Shown here one piece after another: positions 24,791 through 37,400 of a stretch of 64,000 bases of DNA. The position numbers and the translations under genes are program-made. Location: NCBI GenBank assembly GCA_946807835.1, contig OX327693.1:10371501-10435500 (forward strand). Reading direction: 5' to 3'. Under the pieces are notes generated by a model that was not told the DNA's origin, did no database searches, and saw only the letters and a program-made list of their open reading frames with translations. How positions within the stretch are numbered: position 1 is the stretch's first letter; every line of letters begins with the position of its first letter. This stretch comes from Ailanthus altissimus. Taxonomy: Eukaryota > Streptophyta > Magnoliopsida > Sapindales > Simaroubaceae.

Positions 24791-27119
24791 ACCATCCTTC
24801 TTATCTTTAAAAGAGAAGTCCTATTGAAACTGCACATAGCTTTAGTTTCTTACTTGTGATGGTATTTGTTAGCATATCGGTTGAGTTTTTATTTTTATGA
24901 ATCTTTTTAAATGTTACAACTCCATCTTCCAAAATCGATCTTAAAAAATTATACAAACCTTGAATTTGCTTTGTCCTAACATCATAAATAAGGTTTTTTT
25001 ACTAAGTGAATAACACTTTGATTATCACAATGCTATTATTTTTATTCTTCTCACCCAATTCATCCATAAAAGTTTGTAACCATATCATCTCTTTACTAGC
25101 TCATGTCATTGCAATATATTTTACTTTTGTAGTTGAAAGGGCAATAACCTTTGTAGCTTTGAACCTAACTAATTGTTCTCCCACCCAATGTAAAAATATA
25201 ACTAATAATACTTTTCCTACCATGTATATCACTAGCCATGTCAACATCAACATAACCTTATAGACCCAAGTCTAATTTTCTAAAGCATAAAGTTGAGTTT
25301 GTAGTTCCTTTTAGATACTTGAAATCCACTTCACAACTTTCTAATATTGTTTTCCTAAATTACTCATATATCTACTCATAACTCACACTGCATATGCTAT
25401 ATCTAATCTTGTACTTACCATTGCATATATAAAAAATTGCCAATAATAGAATTATAGGGTATTTTTGGCTACATGTGCTTACTCTTGTTTTGTTGAGAGT
25501 GATTGCTCCTTTAATAGTTTAAAGTAAGTATCAAAAGGAGTGCTCACAGGCTTCTCTTTATCTATGTTGAATATGTTATAAACTTTCTTCACATACTCTT
25601 CCTGTAAAAGCTTTAAGACCTTCTTCATCCTGTCTCTACTAGTCCTCATCTCGAGGATTTGCTTTGCAACTCTTAAGTTTTTCTATACAAATCTCTTTAA
25701 CAAGTTCATTTTTAGCTTATTGATCTCTTTTATGCAAGCCCCTACAATGAACATATCATATTCATACAATAGTAGAATGATGTAAAAGCTATCAAATTTC
25801 TTAATATAATAATAATAATCTGCTTACAATCACAAGAAGCCATTACCATACATAAATCTGTCAAACTTCTTATACCATTATCTTAATGCTTGTTTTAGTC
25901 CATAAAAGTTCTTTTAAATGTTAAATACGATTCTCTCTTTCCCATTTACTTAGAAACCCTATGGTTGCCATATATAAATAATTTCTTCCAAGTCACTACG
26001 AAAAAAAAGGTTGTTTTTACATCTAGTTGCTATAGATGTAAGTTGTCTTTTGCCACTAGTCCAAGTACAGTTTTAATTGTAGTCATCTTTACCATTGAAG
26101 AAAAAATCTGGGTGCAATCAATGTATTCTCTTGTTGAAAACTTTATACTACTAGTCTTACTTTCTATCTCTTGATAATGTCATGTTCTTCTTTAATTCGG
26201 TAAACCCATTTGTTATGCAATGCTTTAGGTAACTCTATAAACTACCATGTCTAATTGGATAATAGAGAATCCATCTCATCCCTCATGGCTAATCCCACTT
26301 AGTTGAATTATCAACTTGCACTGTTTTCTTATAACTTTATAGTTCGCTTCAATCGCTTAATAAGATATAGTATAGTAAGGGTGAATACCTTTATGGTGGT
26401 TTAATAGTTCTAGCGGATATTTTAGATTCAAATATAAGGGTATGTGGCTCCTCTTATAGATCTATATTCTCGTGATCTTATTTGTCATCATTTTGCAACT
26501 CATTTGCTGGGAAGCCTTCTAACTGAACAACTTATGGCTTCTTGACTTTAGGACGTATTCTTGTAATTTTTGTATATAAGTTGTTCATTAAAGACAACAT
26601 TCCTGCTTTTAATAACTTTCTAATTTTAGTCATCCTATAAATGATAACTAAACTCAGTATCAACATAGTCAACAAAAGAAATATTTCTTAAACTTGAGAT
26701 TGAGTTTATTTCTATTAGCAGAAACACTTAGAATCTAAAAGGCAAAACCAAACACTTTTAAAAAAGAAAGATTTACCTGTTTACCACTCTAAACTTCTTC
26801 TGGTATTTTGTAATTTAATAGTGTTAAAGGTCAATGCTACACCATTATGTTGTGAATTTTCTATATTGATCTTTTCCATTTGATCCCACTATCAATACAA
26901 TATGTTTGAACCTAACATCAATGGTTCTCCCCTATTATCAGGTCACAAATATTTAACTTTTAAATTTATCTCATTCTTAACAATGACTCTATTATTATAG
27001 GTATTAAAGACATCAGATTTATTTTTCAAAAAATAAAATGATATCTTTTTGCTTGAGTCATCAATGAATGTCATGTGGTATCTTAAGCCTCTAAAGGATG
27101 CTAGAGGGACAAGTCCTTA
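24791..27119 (-). pseudogene. Copia-2 pol: integrase C-terminus, reverse transcriptase, RNase H (broken)
   Basis: Minus-strand translation in shifting frames gives Ty1/copia Tork/Tnt1-type pol. From 27119 downward: RGLRYHMTFIDDSS (integrase), then NYKIPEEV...GKQ (end of the integrase region). Reverse transcriptase follows as LHNKWVYRIKEEHD and YGLKQALR-WYKKFD near 25900. RNase H follows as VDVDMASDIHGRKS near 25200 and the C-terminal TDMLTNTITSKKLKLC near 24830. Many stops and frameshifts are present, so it is dead. It is separated from its upstream half by the solo LTR at 27120-28516. Confidence 0.88.
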
Positions 27120-28516
27120 TGTTGGTATGGTAAATAAAAATAAATTTTTTGTTTATAAAAATAAACGCAACGGAAGCCAGATCGTCTTGTTCATAATTAC
27201 ATGTATAGGGATAGAAGATTACTTTAATTCCTCGCTATGGTAGATCTTGAATTAACTGGTTGCAATCTTTTATACTATCTTCAATCTTCAAACTTAACAC
27301 GTGTGGGCACGTGGATCTTTCTTAATCTCTAAAATCACTAATACCCAAATCTGAGAGAATAGTATTAATTAAATTCTTTTCTCATATAAGAATACGTTAA
27401 ATAATTTTTCTCTGTATTATTATTTTTTTTATTACATACCTTCCATATATATAGGGATTTTTCTTGGGTATTTAGAATTTGATTAGAATTAGAAAATTAG
27501 AGTTTGATTAGGATTTGAGCTAGTAGAGGGACTGCAAGACCCATGGGCTTCTTAACTCCATCTTAAAAGGCTTCGTCCTTATTATCTCATAATACACCAA
27601 TTCTTCTAAGTTAACCCCAGGCTATTCCATTAAAATCCAAGGGCTGTACTCTAGTAAACCATGTTATAAAGTAAAAGCCTATTTAATTAAAATTTATTTT
27701 AATTAAATTAGACTTGGTCTTTAGACTAATAATAACCACTTAATTGATCCTCTAACTGATGTCTATAATTAAAGCTAGGCCATGAAAAAAATGTATTGCC
27801 TCTTTAATTACTTATTTACCCATAAGTCGTTGAATGCTCTAATGATCACTTTTAATATATCTATATTTATAAATAAATTTACAAATAAAAATTATTATTC
27901 AGTGGTCACATATTCTAATGATCAAGTACTGCAAACATTTTAGGTGGACATTAATTATTAGATTTCATCTTGCAAATATATGTTCCTACGACCCATGGAA
28001 TTATATCTCCAAGCTATCAAGGTTTTGACCATTTATATGAATCTCACTCCGTGATAGCTTAAAAGATATAACGCATGAATGTAAGTTCATTACCTACTCG
28101 GGATTAAGATCAATCAAGTTTATTAAAGCTTTTGTGAATTAAGATCTACGAAATTTAGTTAACCAAATCAAAATTCACGGTATTCTCGTTCAATGTAACA
28201 TATACACTAGTTTTTCTACTCGAAGTCTCTACTTCGATGATCAAGGTAATTCATCCACTATAAGAAGCAAAAAAACTATAACCTTACATAATGAAATGCC
28301 CTTTTTCATTAATGGTTGTGAACTAAATTTAATTTATAAATAATATATAATCTATACCCTCTGTATTAGCATTATATGCCTAATACATAGATCACATACC
28401 TTATAAATATAGGCTCATTAATGTATACTTAATTATATGTATGAATAAACTTTATTAATCTAATAAAATATTATTACCATGCTTTAAGGGCATAAAATAA
28501 CATAAAATGTCTAACA
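27120..28516 (-). mobile_element. Solo LTR in copia-2, with perfect target duplication
   Basis: On the minus strand it begins TGTTAGACATTTTATGTT and ends ...CCATACCAACA (TG...CA ends). The same 5-mer CCTTA flanks both sides (27115-27119 and 28517-28521). It splits the integrase frame of copia-2 cleanly: the reading before it ends in KQKLKVDSH and the reading after resumes at LASFRGLRYHMTFIDD. There is no internal coding sequence, so it is a solo LTR of a family not otherwise seen here. Confidence 0.9.
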
Positions 28517-29165
28517 CCTTATACATCAATGCGAATCAACTTTTAACTTTTGTTTTTCTTCAAATTTCTAGCAACTTTCAAGAAGCTAACCCTCTTTGCT
28601 TGATAAGAATATAACTTTCATGAAAATTATGTTCATCAGTCTTTAGATCTAATAGTTTTTCCTTTGATAAGAGCACTTTCATCCTTTTTTCACTAATGTG
28701 TCTAAGTCTACAGTGCTATAATTTTGATTAGACATTTACAATTAGCAACCATAGTAGTGTCCTTGCAACTACAGGTCATGTAAAGAGTTCAAATTTTATT
28801 TCTTTGAGTAACTACCTATGATCCTTTAATAACGTTCTATATACCACAAATAAAGGTCAAATTATACCTTTCATCATTACGCTACTCCATTGAAATTAGA
28901 TTACATATCAACTTAGAAACGTGCCTTACTTTTTGAATTTTTCATACAAATTGTTTGACCTCTTAAAGTAAATATCACCCATACTAATAATATCCAAAGG
29001 TTCTTCATCTAAATACCCTTCCCTAATTACTAACAACGTAATTATTCGTGATATTGCAGTGTGAAGTAGTGTAAAAAAGGCTTTTGAGTTTAAAACCCAA
29101 GACTCAATGGGAATATCAACAGACAAAAGTAATGCATTATGTTCTTTTATCAGTTACAAAGTTAG
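28517..29165 (-). pseudogene. Copia-2 protease and pre-integrase segment (broken)
   Basis: The frame ending at 29126 on the minus strand reads SVDIPIESWVLNSKAFFTLL, matching the retropepsin segment of Tork-type copia, in which the family has SWVLDSGAS. The catalytic D is replaced by N and the SGAS loop is lost. Further downstream, HCRLRHISEKRMKVLLSK (about 28680) is the gag-pre-integrase motif. Stops interrupt the frame. Confidence 0.88.
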
Positions 29166-30666
29166 TGATGAATGCATTTTATTTATATCAATTGTTTTGA
29201 ACTCATAGGCTTAGTAATTATTCAATTTGAATAAGAATTTGTGGCTTTTTATATGCATTAATGTCATTTTATAGGTTTCAAGTTAACGAAGCTATTTAAG
29301 ATTAAAAATACAAGAAAAAGGCACAAAATGAACAAAAAGGGACCAAAATGTGAATAATGAACAGTGAAATAAATAGTACATATGAACGATATTATTCAGC
29401 ATGAATAGTGACCGCACTGAGGATCCAAAAATCCAATGATGTAGCGCCTATTCAGGTAGAAACTTGGGGTGCAGAGCTAAAAATCTAGCGTTGCAGCCCC
29501 AATCAATGCAGAAATATGCCACCTATAATTTTGACCTAATTTGAAGCATATAAATAAGAACCTTGGACCCACTTCTTAATTTTATCAAGAGGAGGCACAA
29601 AAAACACAAGAGAAAAAGGTTTGAACTCAAATTTGAAGAAGAGAAAAAATGTCTCCAAGGCTTCTTGAGGATTATTGAAAACACTTGAAGGATTGAAGCC
29701 TTTGAGACATTCCTAAATTCAGTTTTCTCTTTTCCTTTTACTTTTTATCTTTTGTTTGAAATTATGGATTTTGTTTGTATAAACATGTTTGCACTTATGA
29801 ACTTTCGGATAGTCTTGGTTTTGTGCTTAGTTATGGTTGGATTTATTTGTGCCTAAACATTGAATCTTAGGGTTTGATGTAACTTTACTTATGCCATGTC
29901 TGTATGATTTAGTAGATTTTTGTTTAATTCATGTATATTTTCTATGCTTAATGCTTTTAATTAATTGAAAAATAAATTTTTTGTTGTTGATTTTGTGAAT
30001 TAATGCTCGGGAGAGATTGACCCATTTATCGAATTTGAAAAATATTGCCTTAGGTTGTTATTGAGTTAGGAGACTAACAAAACTTGAGTAATTACAATGG
30101 GTTTCTCAATGATTGCATGTGGTATGCACCAAGTGTTTGAGGAATGGTATAAGAACACTTGAGCGTGACATTATGCCTAGGATCTCATTTGATGCTCGGG
30201 AGAGGTAATGAGATTAATTTTTAGCAATCAAGTTAAGAGTTGCATAATGCATGTATAGGTACACAAGTTAGATAGGGATATCAACTTGAATATGTATGCA
30301 TAGAATCTCATTTGACGCTTGGGAGAGGTAATGAGCTTAGTCTTATCCCTTGATTAATAAATTGAACGAAATTACTAAATAGGAAGAAATAGAAAGAATA
30401 TAGTGATATTAAGACCCGAGGATTCCATATATTATAGATTTGTCATTTCACAAGATTATCAATTTTAATTATTGCTTTGTTAATTACTTTAATTAATTTG
30501 TTAGTTTAATTTTCTTTAGTTTTCGCATTAATTCAAGGTTAGAGTAGCCTTGATAAAATAAAGTTGCAACAATGCATATTACTTAGCATAAATTCAAAAG
30601 ATCAATCCTCGTGGGAGCGATACTCACTCATCACTTTATCACTTGCTCATGACCTATGCACTTGCA
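29166..30666 (+). mobile_element. Solo LTR of an Athila-like Ty3/gypsy element
   Basis: It begins TGATGAATGC and ends ATGCACTTGCA, with 5-mers GTTAG and GTTAA outside (4 of 5). The 3' part has CAATCCTCGTGGGAGCGATA followed by CTCACTCATCACTTTATCAC, a phrase typical of Athila/Tat LTR ends. Segments such as GATATCAACTTGAATATGTA match, reversed, the palindromic element at 51254-53706, so both belong to one LTR family. It interrupts copia-2 between the gag zinc knuckle and protease. Confidence 0.85.
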
Positions 30667-31450
30667 GTTAATATGTGCATGTGTTCAGCTTCTGAATAGT
30701 TGGTAGCATCGGTATTCTCATCTTTCTTAAGTAATCTATAGTTCTTTTTTATGTGAACAATCTTGCCATAATTCCAACATTTAATTTTTTTTTTACTAGA
30801 TGTAGATTTTCCCCTCCATTCCTTGACTTTGATGTACCATTGCCTTGTTTATAATTTCTATCACTACCTATGCCCTTAGCCTCCGTGTTTAAGGTAGAAT
30901 TTGATGTTGATGTCTCACCTATATCTAATCTTTGAATTTGTTCAGCGATGATTTAATCCTTAACATCTTTCAATTAGAGTTTTATAGTACCCTTGGAATT
31001 ACTCATTCCTACTCAAATATACTTTCAACTATTTGGTACAGAGGCTAGAAGAATTAGGGCTTGAATTTTGTCATCAAAATTGATCTCAATTACTGCAACT
31101 AGTGCGCCTTCTATCATTTTTAGAATAAAACTTTTTTGTGAGATGTACTTTATTATACGCAGTGGGTTTCTCATACATAATAGCTATTGCTTTCATAGAT
31201 CTAGTCATCATCTTTTCCTTAGCCACGTTATAAGCAATATTTTTTATGGTGTTAATAAGATAACACCTAACATTTGTCTATGAAGGAGTTTCCAATTAGC
31301 CTCTGATATGGTTGTTGGTATTTCTTCTAAGAGAGGTTCATGTAGCTTCTTACTACAAAGGTAATCTTATCAACTTTATGCCTAGACACAATCTCAGTTT
31401 TACCTTCACCAACCATTGCTCTTTATATAAACTTAGGCTTTGATACTAGT
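30667..31450 (-). pseudogene. Copia-2 gag with zinc knuckle (broken) and primer-binding site
   Basis: On the minus strand near 30780-30690 the frame reads CWNYGKIVHIKKNYRLLKK, a CCHC knuckle in which two of four metal ligands are changed. Upstream gag is interrupted by stops. At 31435-31448 the minus strand reads AGTATCAAAGCC, close to the TGGTATCAGAGCC primer-binding site (initiator Met tRNA) of plant copia elements, directly beside the LTR that starts at 31451. Confidence 0.82.
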
Positions 31451-32078
31451 TGTTGTAGATTAATCCATAATTCACCTATAAACAAGAGCAATAAAAATAA
31501 TAAAAGCAAAGCATAAAAGAAAAACATAAATAGAATTTATAGTGGTTCACCCTTAACCTAGGGCTACATCCATTGTCACCACAATTTTTTCACTACGATA
31601 AGAAATAACTACTAGATACAATACTTACCTTGACATCATCCTTTACGTAGGCATACAAATAACCCTATAAAATCTTATGCCTAGTAAGTAAAAGATTGGC
31701 GTACAACTTTTTGCTAGTAGGAACTGGATTTAAGTATTATCCTCTTACTAAGAAGAAACATGCTAGGACAATTTCCTTTCATTAGTAGGAAAGATAGGAC
31801 AAGTATAAATAGCATGATTAAATAGATTCCATATATCCAGTATAAATAAATATTTCCCAGGAACCAATTTTTTATAAAATGCCATAGATAATTTTACCCT
31901 TATAACTAAATTTTTATTCATGTAAAGCACTTTATTATTCAAGTGCTTCTCAAACCATTCATTTCATCATACCCATTATAGCCTATAAGCCACACACACA
32001 TATATAGCACTTCAAGTCAAGGTGGCATCATTCTCACTTAATGTGGGATAGTGGAAATCACTGCCTAAACTTACAACA
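31451..32078 (-). repeat. Complete copia LTR (5' LTR of copia-2)
   Basis: On the plus strand it runs TGTTGTAGATTAATCC...AAACTTACAACA, so TG...CA ends exist on both strands. Its left side adjoins the primer-binding site of copia-2, and its right side adjoins CTAAGGGAGAG (minus strand, 32079-32089), a polypurine tract. The first 300 bp match the LTR fragment at 24452. It is therefore flanked by internal element sequence on both sides. Confidence 0.75.
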
Positions 32079-32163
32079 CTCTCCCTTAGATTTCATAATT
32101 TTTTAGTTGAATATTACATTGCTAAAGAAAATCCCATTGGGATAAAAACATAAGCAAAATAAA

Positions 32164-33670
32164 AGGTTTATGAATTGTAGACTCCCAAGTTTTTAAGAAA
32201 CTGACTGAAGACCTCTTTAGTTTCAAAATAGCCTAAAACACCCTCATTAGTATTTTTCATTAGTTTTAATACAAGTAAGGGTTAGATAGGATTTTGACAT
32301 AAAAAAGCTAAAAAAAATCTCTCTCTCACTCTTTATCTCGATATTCATGGCAATACAGATTCTCCTAATTTGATATCATTTAGCTCTCTCTTCTCTTACA
32401 GTGGAATTTGATAATCCCATTAGAGTTTTCCTTAGAAGATGAATGAAAAATTCCTTTCAGTTCTGCCCTCCACCACCTCCATCCCCCTTTTCTTCCTCTC
32501 TCTTCTGCCCATTCAGTAAACAGAACCGCCCACCCCCATCTTTGGTTTCCTTATCTTCATCTATTGTCACCACTATTGCCATCACTATGACTTCTCCAAA
32601 TGCTGTCACTGCCACCAAGATCCAACTCAATCTACTTCCAATCTAATTACACAACAATTCATATACATCAATTACATCAACATATCAACTTAAAATCAAG
32701 TTCTTTTAGCACTCTCTTGAATATTTAAATTGGTGTTGCATCATTGAAACACAAATTTTAAGAAAAAAATGAAAAAAAAAAATTTTGCACCAAGAAGGGT
32801 ACTTCATTTGAATTTCTTCAATAAAAGTAACCGATAGTTGATATTCTAAAAAGTCAAGTAAATGTGGTAAAAGCCCTTTTTTAGCCCAAAAAATGACCTT
32901 TTTTTTTTAATTATAGAAGCACATTACTAAACAAAGGCTCTTAAAGCAATTCATAATCAAATATTCAACTGTTGGGTGTTGTTCCTGGCAATCTTGTAAA
33001 ACCTGGAAAAAAAAAGGTGAGAACAATCGAATAATTCAAATGTCATTGTGGATTTTCGCTTTCTAGCATATTCTTTGGAACCAAATATAAAAGTAAATTA
33101 AAATTAAGAAGAAAAAAAAAAGAAAACTTTAGTTAAGAGAGTAAGTACAATCAGGTATTAGAAGGTGAAGTACCTAGCCTTGTTGGCGAGACTTGAAGCG
33201 AATTGATACACATTGAATATTCTACAAAAGTGAATAGAAGCGAAGAGCTAAGAATTGTTAAAGGAAAAAGAAGAAGACAGAGGCAAGGCATTTGGAGTAG
33301 TAGTTCATAACCTAGAGTGGACTGGAGCTGCCTACTTTTAAATGAAAGCGAAGATTGTTTTAAAGAAATAGACCAGACAAAATATGGTTATGGCTGTTTT
33401 TTTAAATTATTTATTTAATTTTAAAATAAGTTTTAAAAGTAAATATTAAATATTGAAACCTATTGGATTGTAACACATGTTATCTTTCAAAATATCATAT
33501 GATACTAACATCCATTAAACAGGGCAAACACAGTCATTATACACTGATTAATGACACTTATGTTAACACTAACAGAAAATACTAATGGGCGGGGTGTTTT
33601 AGGCTATTTCGAAACTAAGGGTATTTTTGCCAATTTTGCAAAAACTTGGGGGTTTATAAGTTATAAACTC
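32164..33670. mobile_element. Mutator-like element with about 110-bp terminal inverted repeats
   Basis: The left end (32164-32275) matches the reverse of the right end (33556-33670). Shared phrases are CCCAAGTTTTT, TTAGTTTC-AAATAGCCTA, AAACACCC and ATTAGTATTTT. Flanks are CAAAATAAA (32155-32163) and CAAAATTAA (33671-33679), 8 of 9 matching a Mutator-type 9-bp target duplication. The interior encodes no transposase. It has a GC-richer, proline/serine-rich 67-codon frame at 32443-32646 and gene-like leader sequence, so it could be a Pack-MULE carrying a captured fragment. The cargo is not identified. Confidence 0.72.
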
Positions 33671-34056
33671 CAAAATTAATGCAACTTTATAATATACAAT
33701 GGTGTTTAACGTACTCAATACTACCTTATTAAAAACTTTACTAATAAAATCTAGTGGAATAAAATTTGGTGAAAGGAAAAAAAGAGTACAGTGCACGTTT
33801 GTAACTAGTATAGTTCTTTTCTTCAAAGAATATGCTCCCTTAATTAAATGCTCCCCTTTATAGTAACATCCATCAGCTTGATATATTGTTGAGCCAGCGC
33901 TACCAATCTTGTAAAAGAATTGTTCAAAAGTTGATACTAACAAAAATTTGGTGAACTAATCCATAAAATATACAAATTAGTGTTATAGCATGTAGAATAA
34001 TGTGATCCCATATAGAAATTAGAAATTGTATGCACATCAATAAAATATGTGCAATT
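33671..34056 (-). pseudogene. Copia-1, 3' remnant (integrase end joined to RNase H end)
   Basis: On the minus strand just inside the hAT insertion, MGSHYSTCYNTNLY matches the copia integrase segment WGHAILHAATLIR. Within about 60 codons the reading becomes STFEQFFYKIG, matching the RNase H C-terminus of the family. It continues into the tract GGGGAGC and TGCACTGTACTC, which usually lies between pol and the 3' LTR in plant copia elements. Reverse transcriptase is missing, so an internal deletion has removed it. Confidence 0.75.
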
Positions 34057-34433
34057 AAGGGTGGGTAGAAATTGAACCATACCGATAAATTTGAACTAAA
34101 CTGACTATTCAGTTTGGTTTCTTAATGTAAATTTTATGCAGATAGTTTTTTTCAATCTCTAAATAAAATTGATTATGTATGATTTTAATTTATACAAAAA
34201 AAAAAACCAAACCGAATGGCAATAACATGAATTAACACACATATATTAAATATAAAAAAAAACTAATCAAAGGGCAATAACTTATAAGGGGAATTTTTGT
34301 TGTATTAAGTGTGTAATTTTTGGCTTATTATATTAGTTTTTTCGTTAATATTTCAGATGTATTTCACCATACCAAAGAATGTTACTAGTTTGGTAGGTGG
34401 TGGTAATATGAGGTTGGTGGAAGCGGAGTAACT

Positions 34434-37400
34434 AGTAATCTAAGATAAAAGGTATGGAAAGTATTTACCAAGTTACCGAAGGTAAATAGAGCTATGTGTA
34501 ATTATTGTAAAAAAGATTATGCTTGTGAGAGTAATATTGAAACTTTTAGTTTATGGACTCATATGGTAGGTGTGTAGAATAAAAAAACTCTATGGCTGAT
34601 ACCAAACAAAGTATATTAACTTATAAAAAAATGGATTCTCCCAAGGGTGAACTTAATATTGTAGTATATGTAGTGTTTAACAAAGAAGCGTATACAAAGA
34701 CACTAGCTAAAATGATTATTGTTGATAAGCTACCCAATAGTTTTATAAAGGGGCATGTTTTTAAGGATTTTTCAAGGTTTCTTGCCCTAAATTTAATATT
34801 CCATTTAGAAAAATAATAGTTAGAGATGTGCTTGAGTTATATATAAATGAAAAAATTGTACTAAAAAATTTATTTTGTAAAAATAGACAAAGAGTTAGCA
34901 TTATCACATATATGTGGACTTCAATACAAAATACTAATTATATGATGATCAAAATACATTTTATTGATAGAGATCGAATTCTTCAAAAGTGAATAGTATG
35001 TTTTAATTTAACACCAAATCATATGGGTAGATAATTAGTAAGCTCATTGAGACTTACTTACATGATTATGGCATGGAAAAATTATCACAATAACTGTTGA
35101 TAGTGCAAGCACAAATGATGTGGTGATTAATAATGTGAAAAGAAAGTTCAATAATTGAGAGGATGGGTTGGTGTTAAATAGTGAGCATTTAAATGTGAGG
35201 TATTATGCGCACATTTTGAATTTGATTATTAGTGAGGGGTTAAAAGAAGTAGATGAAACAATAATTAGTATTCGCAATGTTATAAAGTATATTATATCAT
35301 CCTCTTTAAGATTGGTAAAATTTAACTTGTGTGTGGAAAAATAAAAACTTTCTAAGAAAGGTCTTGTGGTATTGAATGTACCTACTAGTGGAACTCAGCG
35401 TATTTGATGTTGAAAAGTGCATTGAAATTTCAAAAAGGTTTGAAAGGATGGAGCATGATAATAATCTTTATTTGGCTTATTTTGAAGAGACTGAAATGGA
35501 AAAAGTTGGGCTGGGCCACTAACTAGTGAGGGTGGGTGAAAGCTAAGAGAATTATGACATTTTTGAAAATATTCTTTAATGTAACTCTCAAGTTTAATAC
35601 ATCTTCCAATTCAACTTCACATATTTATTTTAATAAGATGTGGAAGATTCAAACACATTTAACAAAACTCAGTGCTATTAAAGATCCTCTGTTGGATATC
35701 ATGGTAACAATTATAAAGAGCAAGTTTGACAAATATTATGTGCTTTGCGTAATTTAAATCAATTGGTGTTAGTTACAGTTATGTTAAATCCACATTACAA
35801 GTTGAAGTATGTAGTGTATTGTCTTAATACTTTTATGATGTTAATCAAGTTAACACTGTCAAAAATAGCATTAAGCATTATTATATGAGTTTTATAATTG
35901 TTACGTTAGGACTCAAAGTTATAGTAACAATTGTGGTGATGGTTTGGATGGATCCACTACTATCCCTTCATGTGATGAATATTTGGAAATTATTTTAGAT
36001 GAGGATGATAAAGAGTTTTTTTATGCTAATTCTTGTGATCATTTTGGGATTTACAAAGCACCAATAAATAATAGTTGTCAGTGAAGGACTATTGAAGATG
36101 GTGTTTACGTGTCATTCCAATATATAATAATTATTTTGATAATAATCATCAATACATAATTATATAGTAATAAGCTTGTAAGCTTTCAGACATTGTAGAT
36201 CTAAAAGAGTTTAGATTTGATTCAAATGAGTTTGGGTTATCGTTAAAAGATTAGTATTTCTAAGAGTTAAAGCCTTGTCTGAAATAGAGAAAAAAAAACC
36301 TGAGAATATATTAATAATGACATAGTTACAAGAAGTTACAAATTGTGTTAAAAAATAGCATTATGAAATATGTTCTAAAAAATATATTGTTCCTGATCCA
36401 TGGTTGCCGACACAGGTTGATCAGTATTCCTTTCAGATCAATGTATGTCTATATTTAAATTGTCCATATTGTTAGTCTTAGTAGACAATGGGCTTAACGA
36501 AAGCTCGTAGAGGCATTTAGGTATTCAATGAGAATTGGGTACTGAATAAACTCATGAGAACCTCCAATATACATTCCATAGAGCTATCAATGAATCTCGA
36601 GTTGAGTAGTATTTATGATCTTTTGACCTGAACGTCATAATGGGATTGTGAGTGATCCATCATGCTTTGATTTGACGTATATAAAAAACCTTTCATAGTC
36701 TGACCTCTAGGTGTCGTTGAGTATTGTTCGATGCTCATGAAGTCTAGTGTGTATATATATGAGATTTGTTAGCTCATATGGGTGAGTTGTATATTCTGGT
36801 GCTCCGTGAATTATATTTTAGGAAGTCTTGTGGCCACAAGCATAAAACACCAAAAAAGAGTTTTCTGTAAAGTTAAATAATATTGTAAAGAAGTTTGTAG
36901 ATATTATTTATAAAAATACAAATTAGGAGATAAGTTCACGATCGAGTGTATAGAGATTTAATAGTAATAATCTATATCTTTGCTCTTCCAGATGTAGGTG
37001 GTGGAAAGATTATACGGATATGGTTGACCTTAGTTTGTATGGTTCAATACTATGTTCTGTAATATCTGTAACGTGTATATGGGGCATAGTTCACGGACTT
37101 GCAAAAGAGTTTCGTAAGATAAAATAATGTGAATCTAGGGAGTCTCATAATATAAAGTGTACTCGTTAAGCAATAGGATAGAGAAAAAAGTGGAATAGTT
37201 TAATCTTGGAGAAATTCAAAAAGCAAAATTTGTTCTAGAATCTCTCAAAAAATATATGTGTCAAGGTTTAAGTGTTAAACTAATTATTTATTAGTTAAAT
37301 AGGTTAACTAATGGAAAAATGACACATGGCATAATGGCTTCATGTATGAGTGACACATGTCATATGCATGCAATCAATGGGTGACAAGTGACAAATGAGG

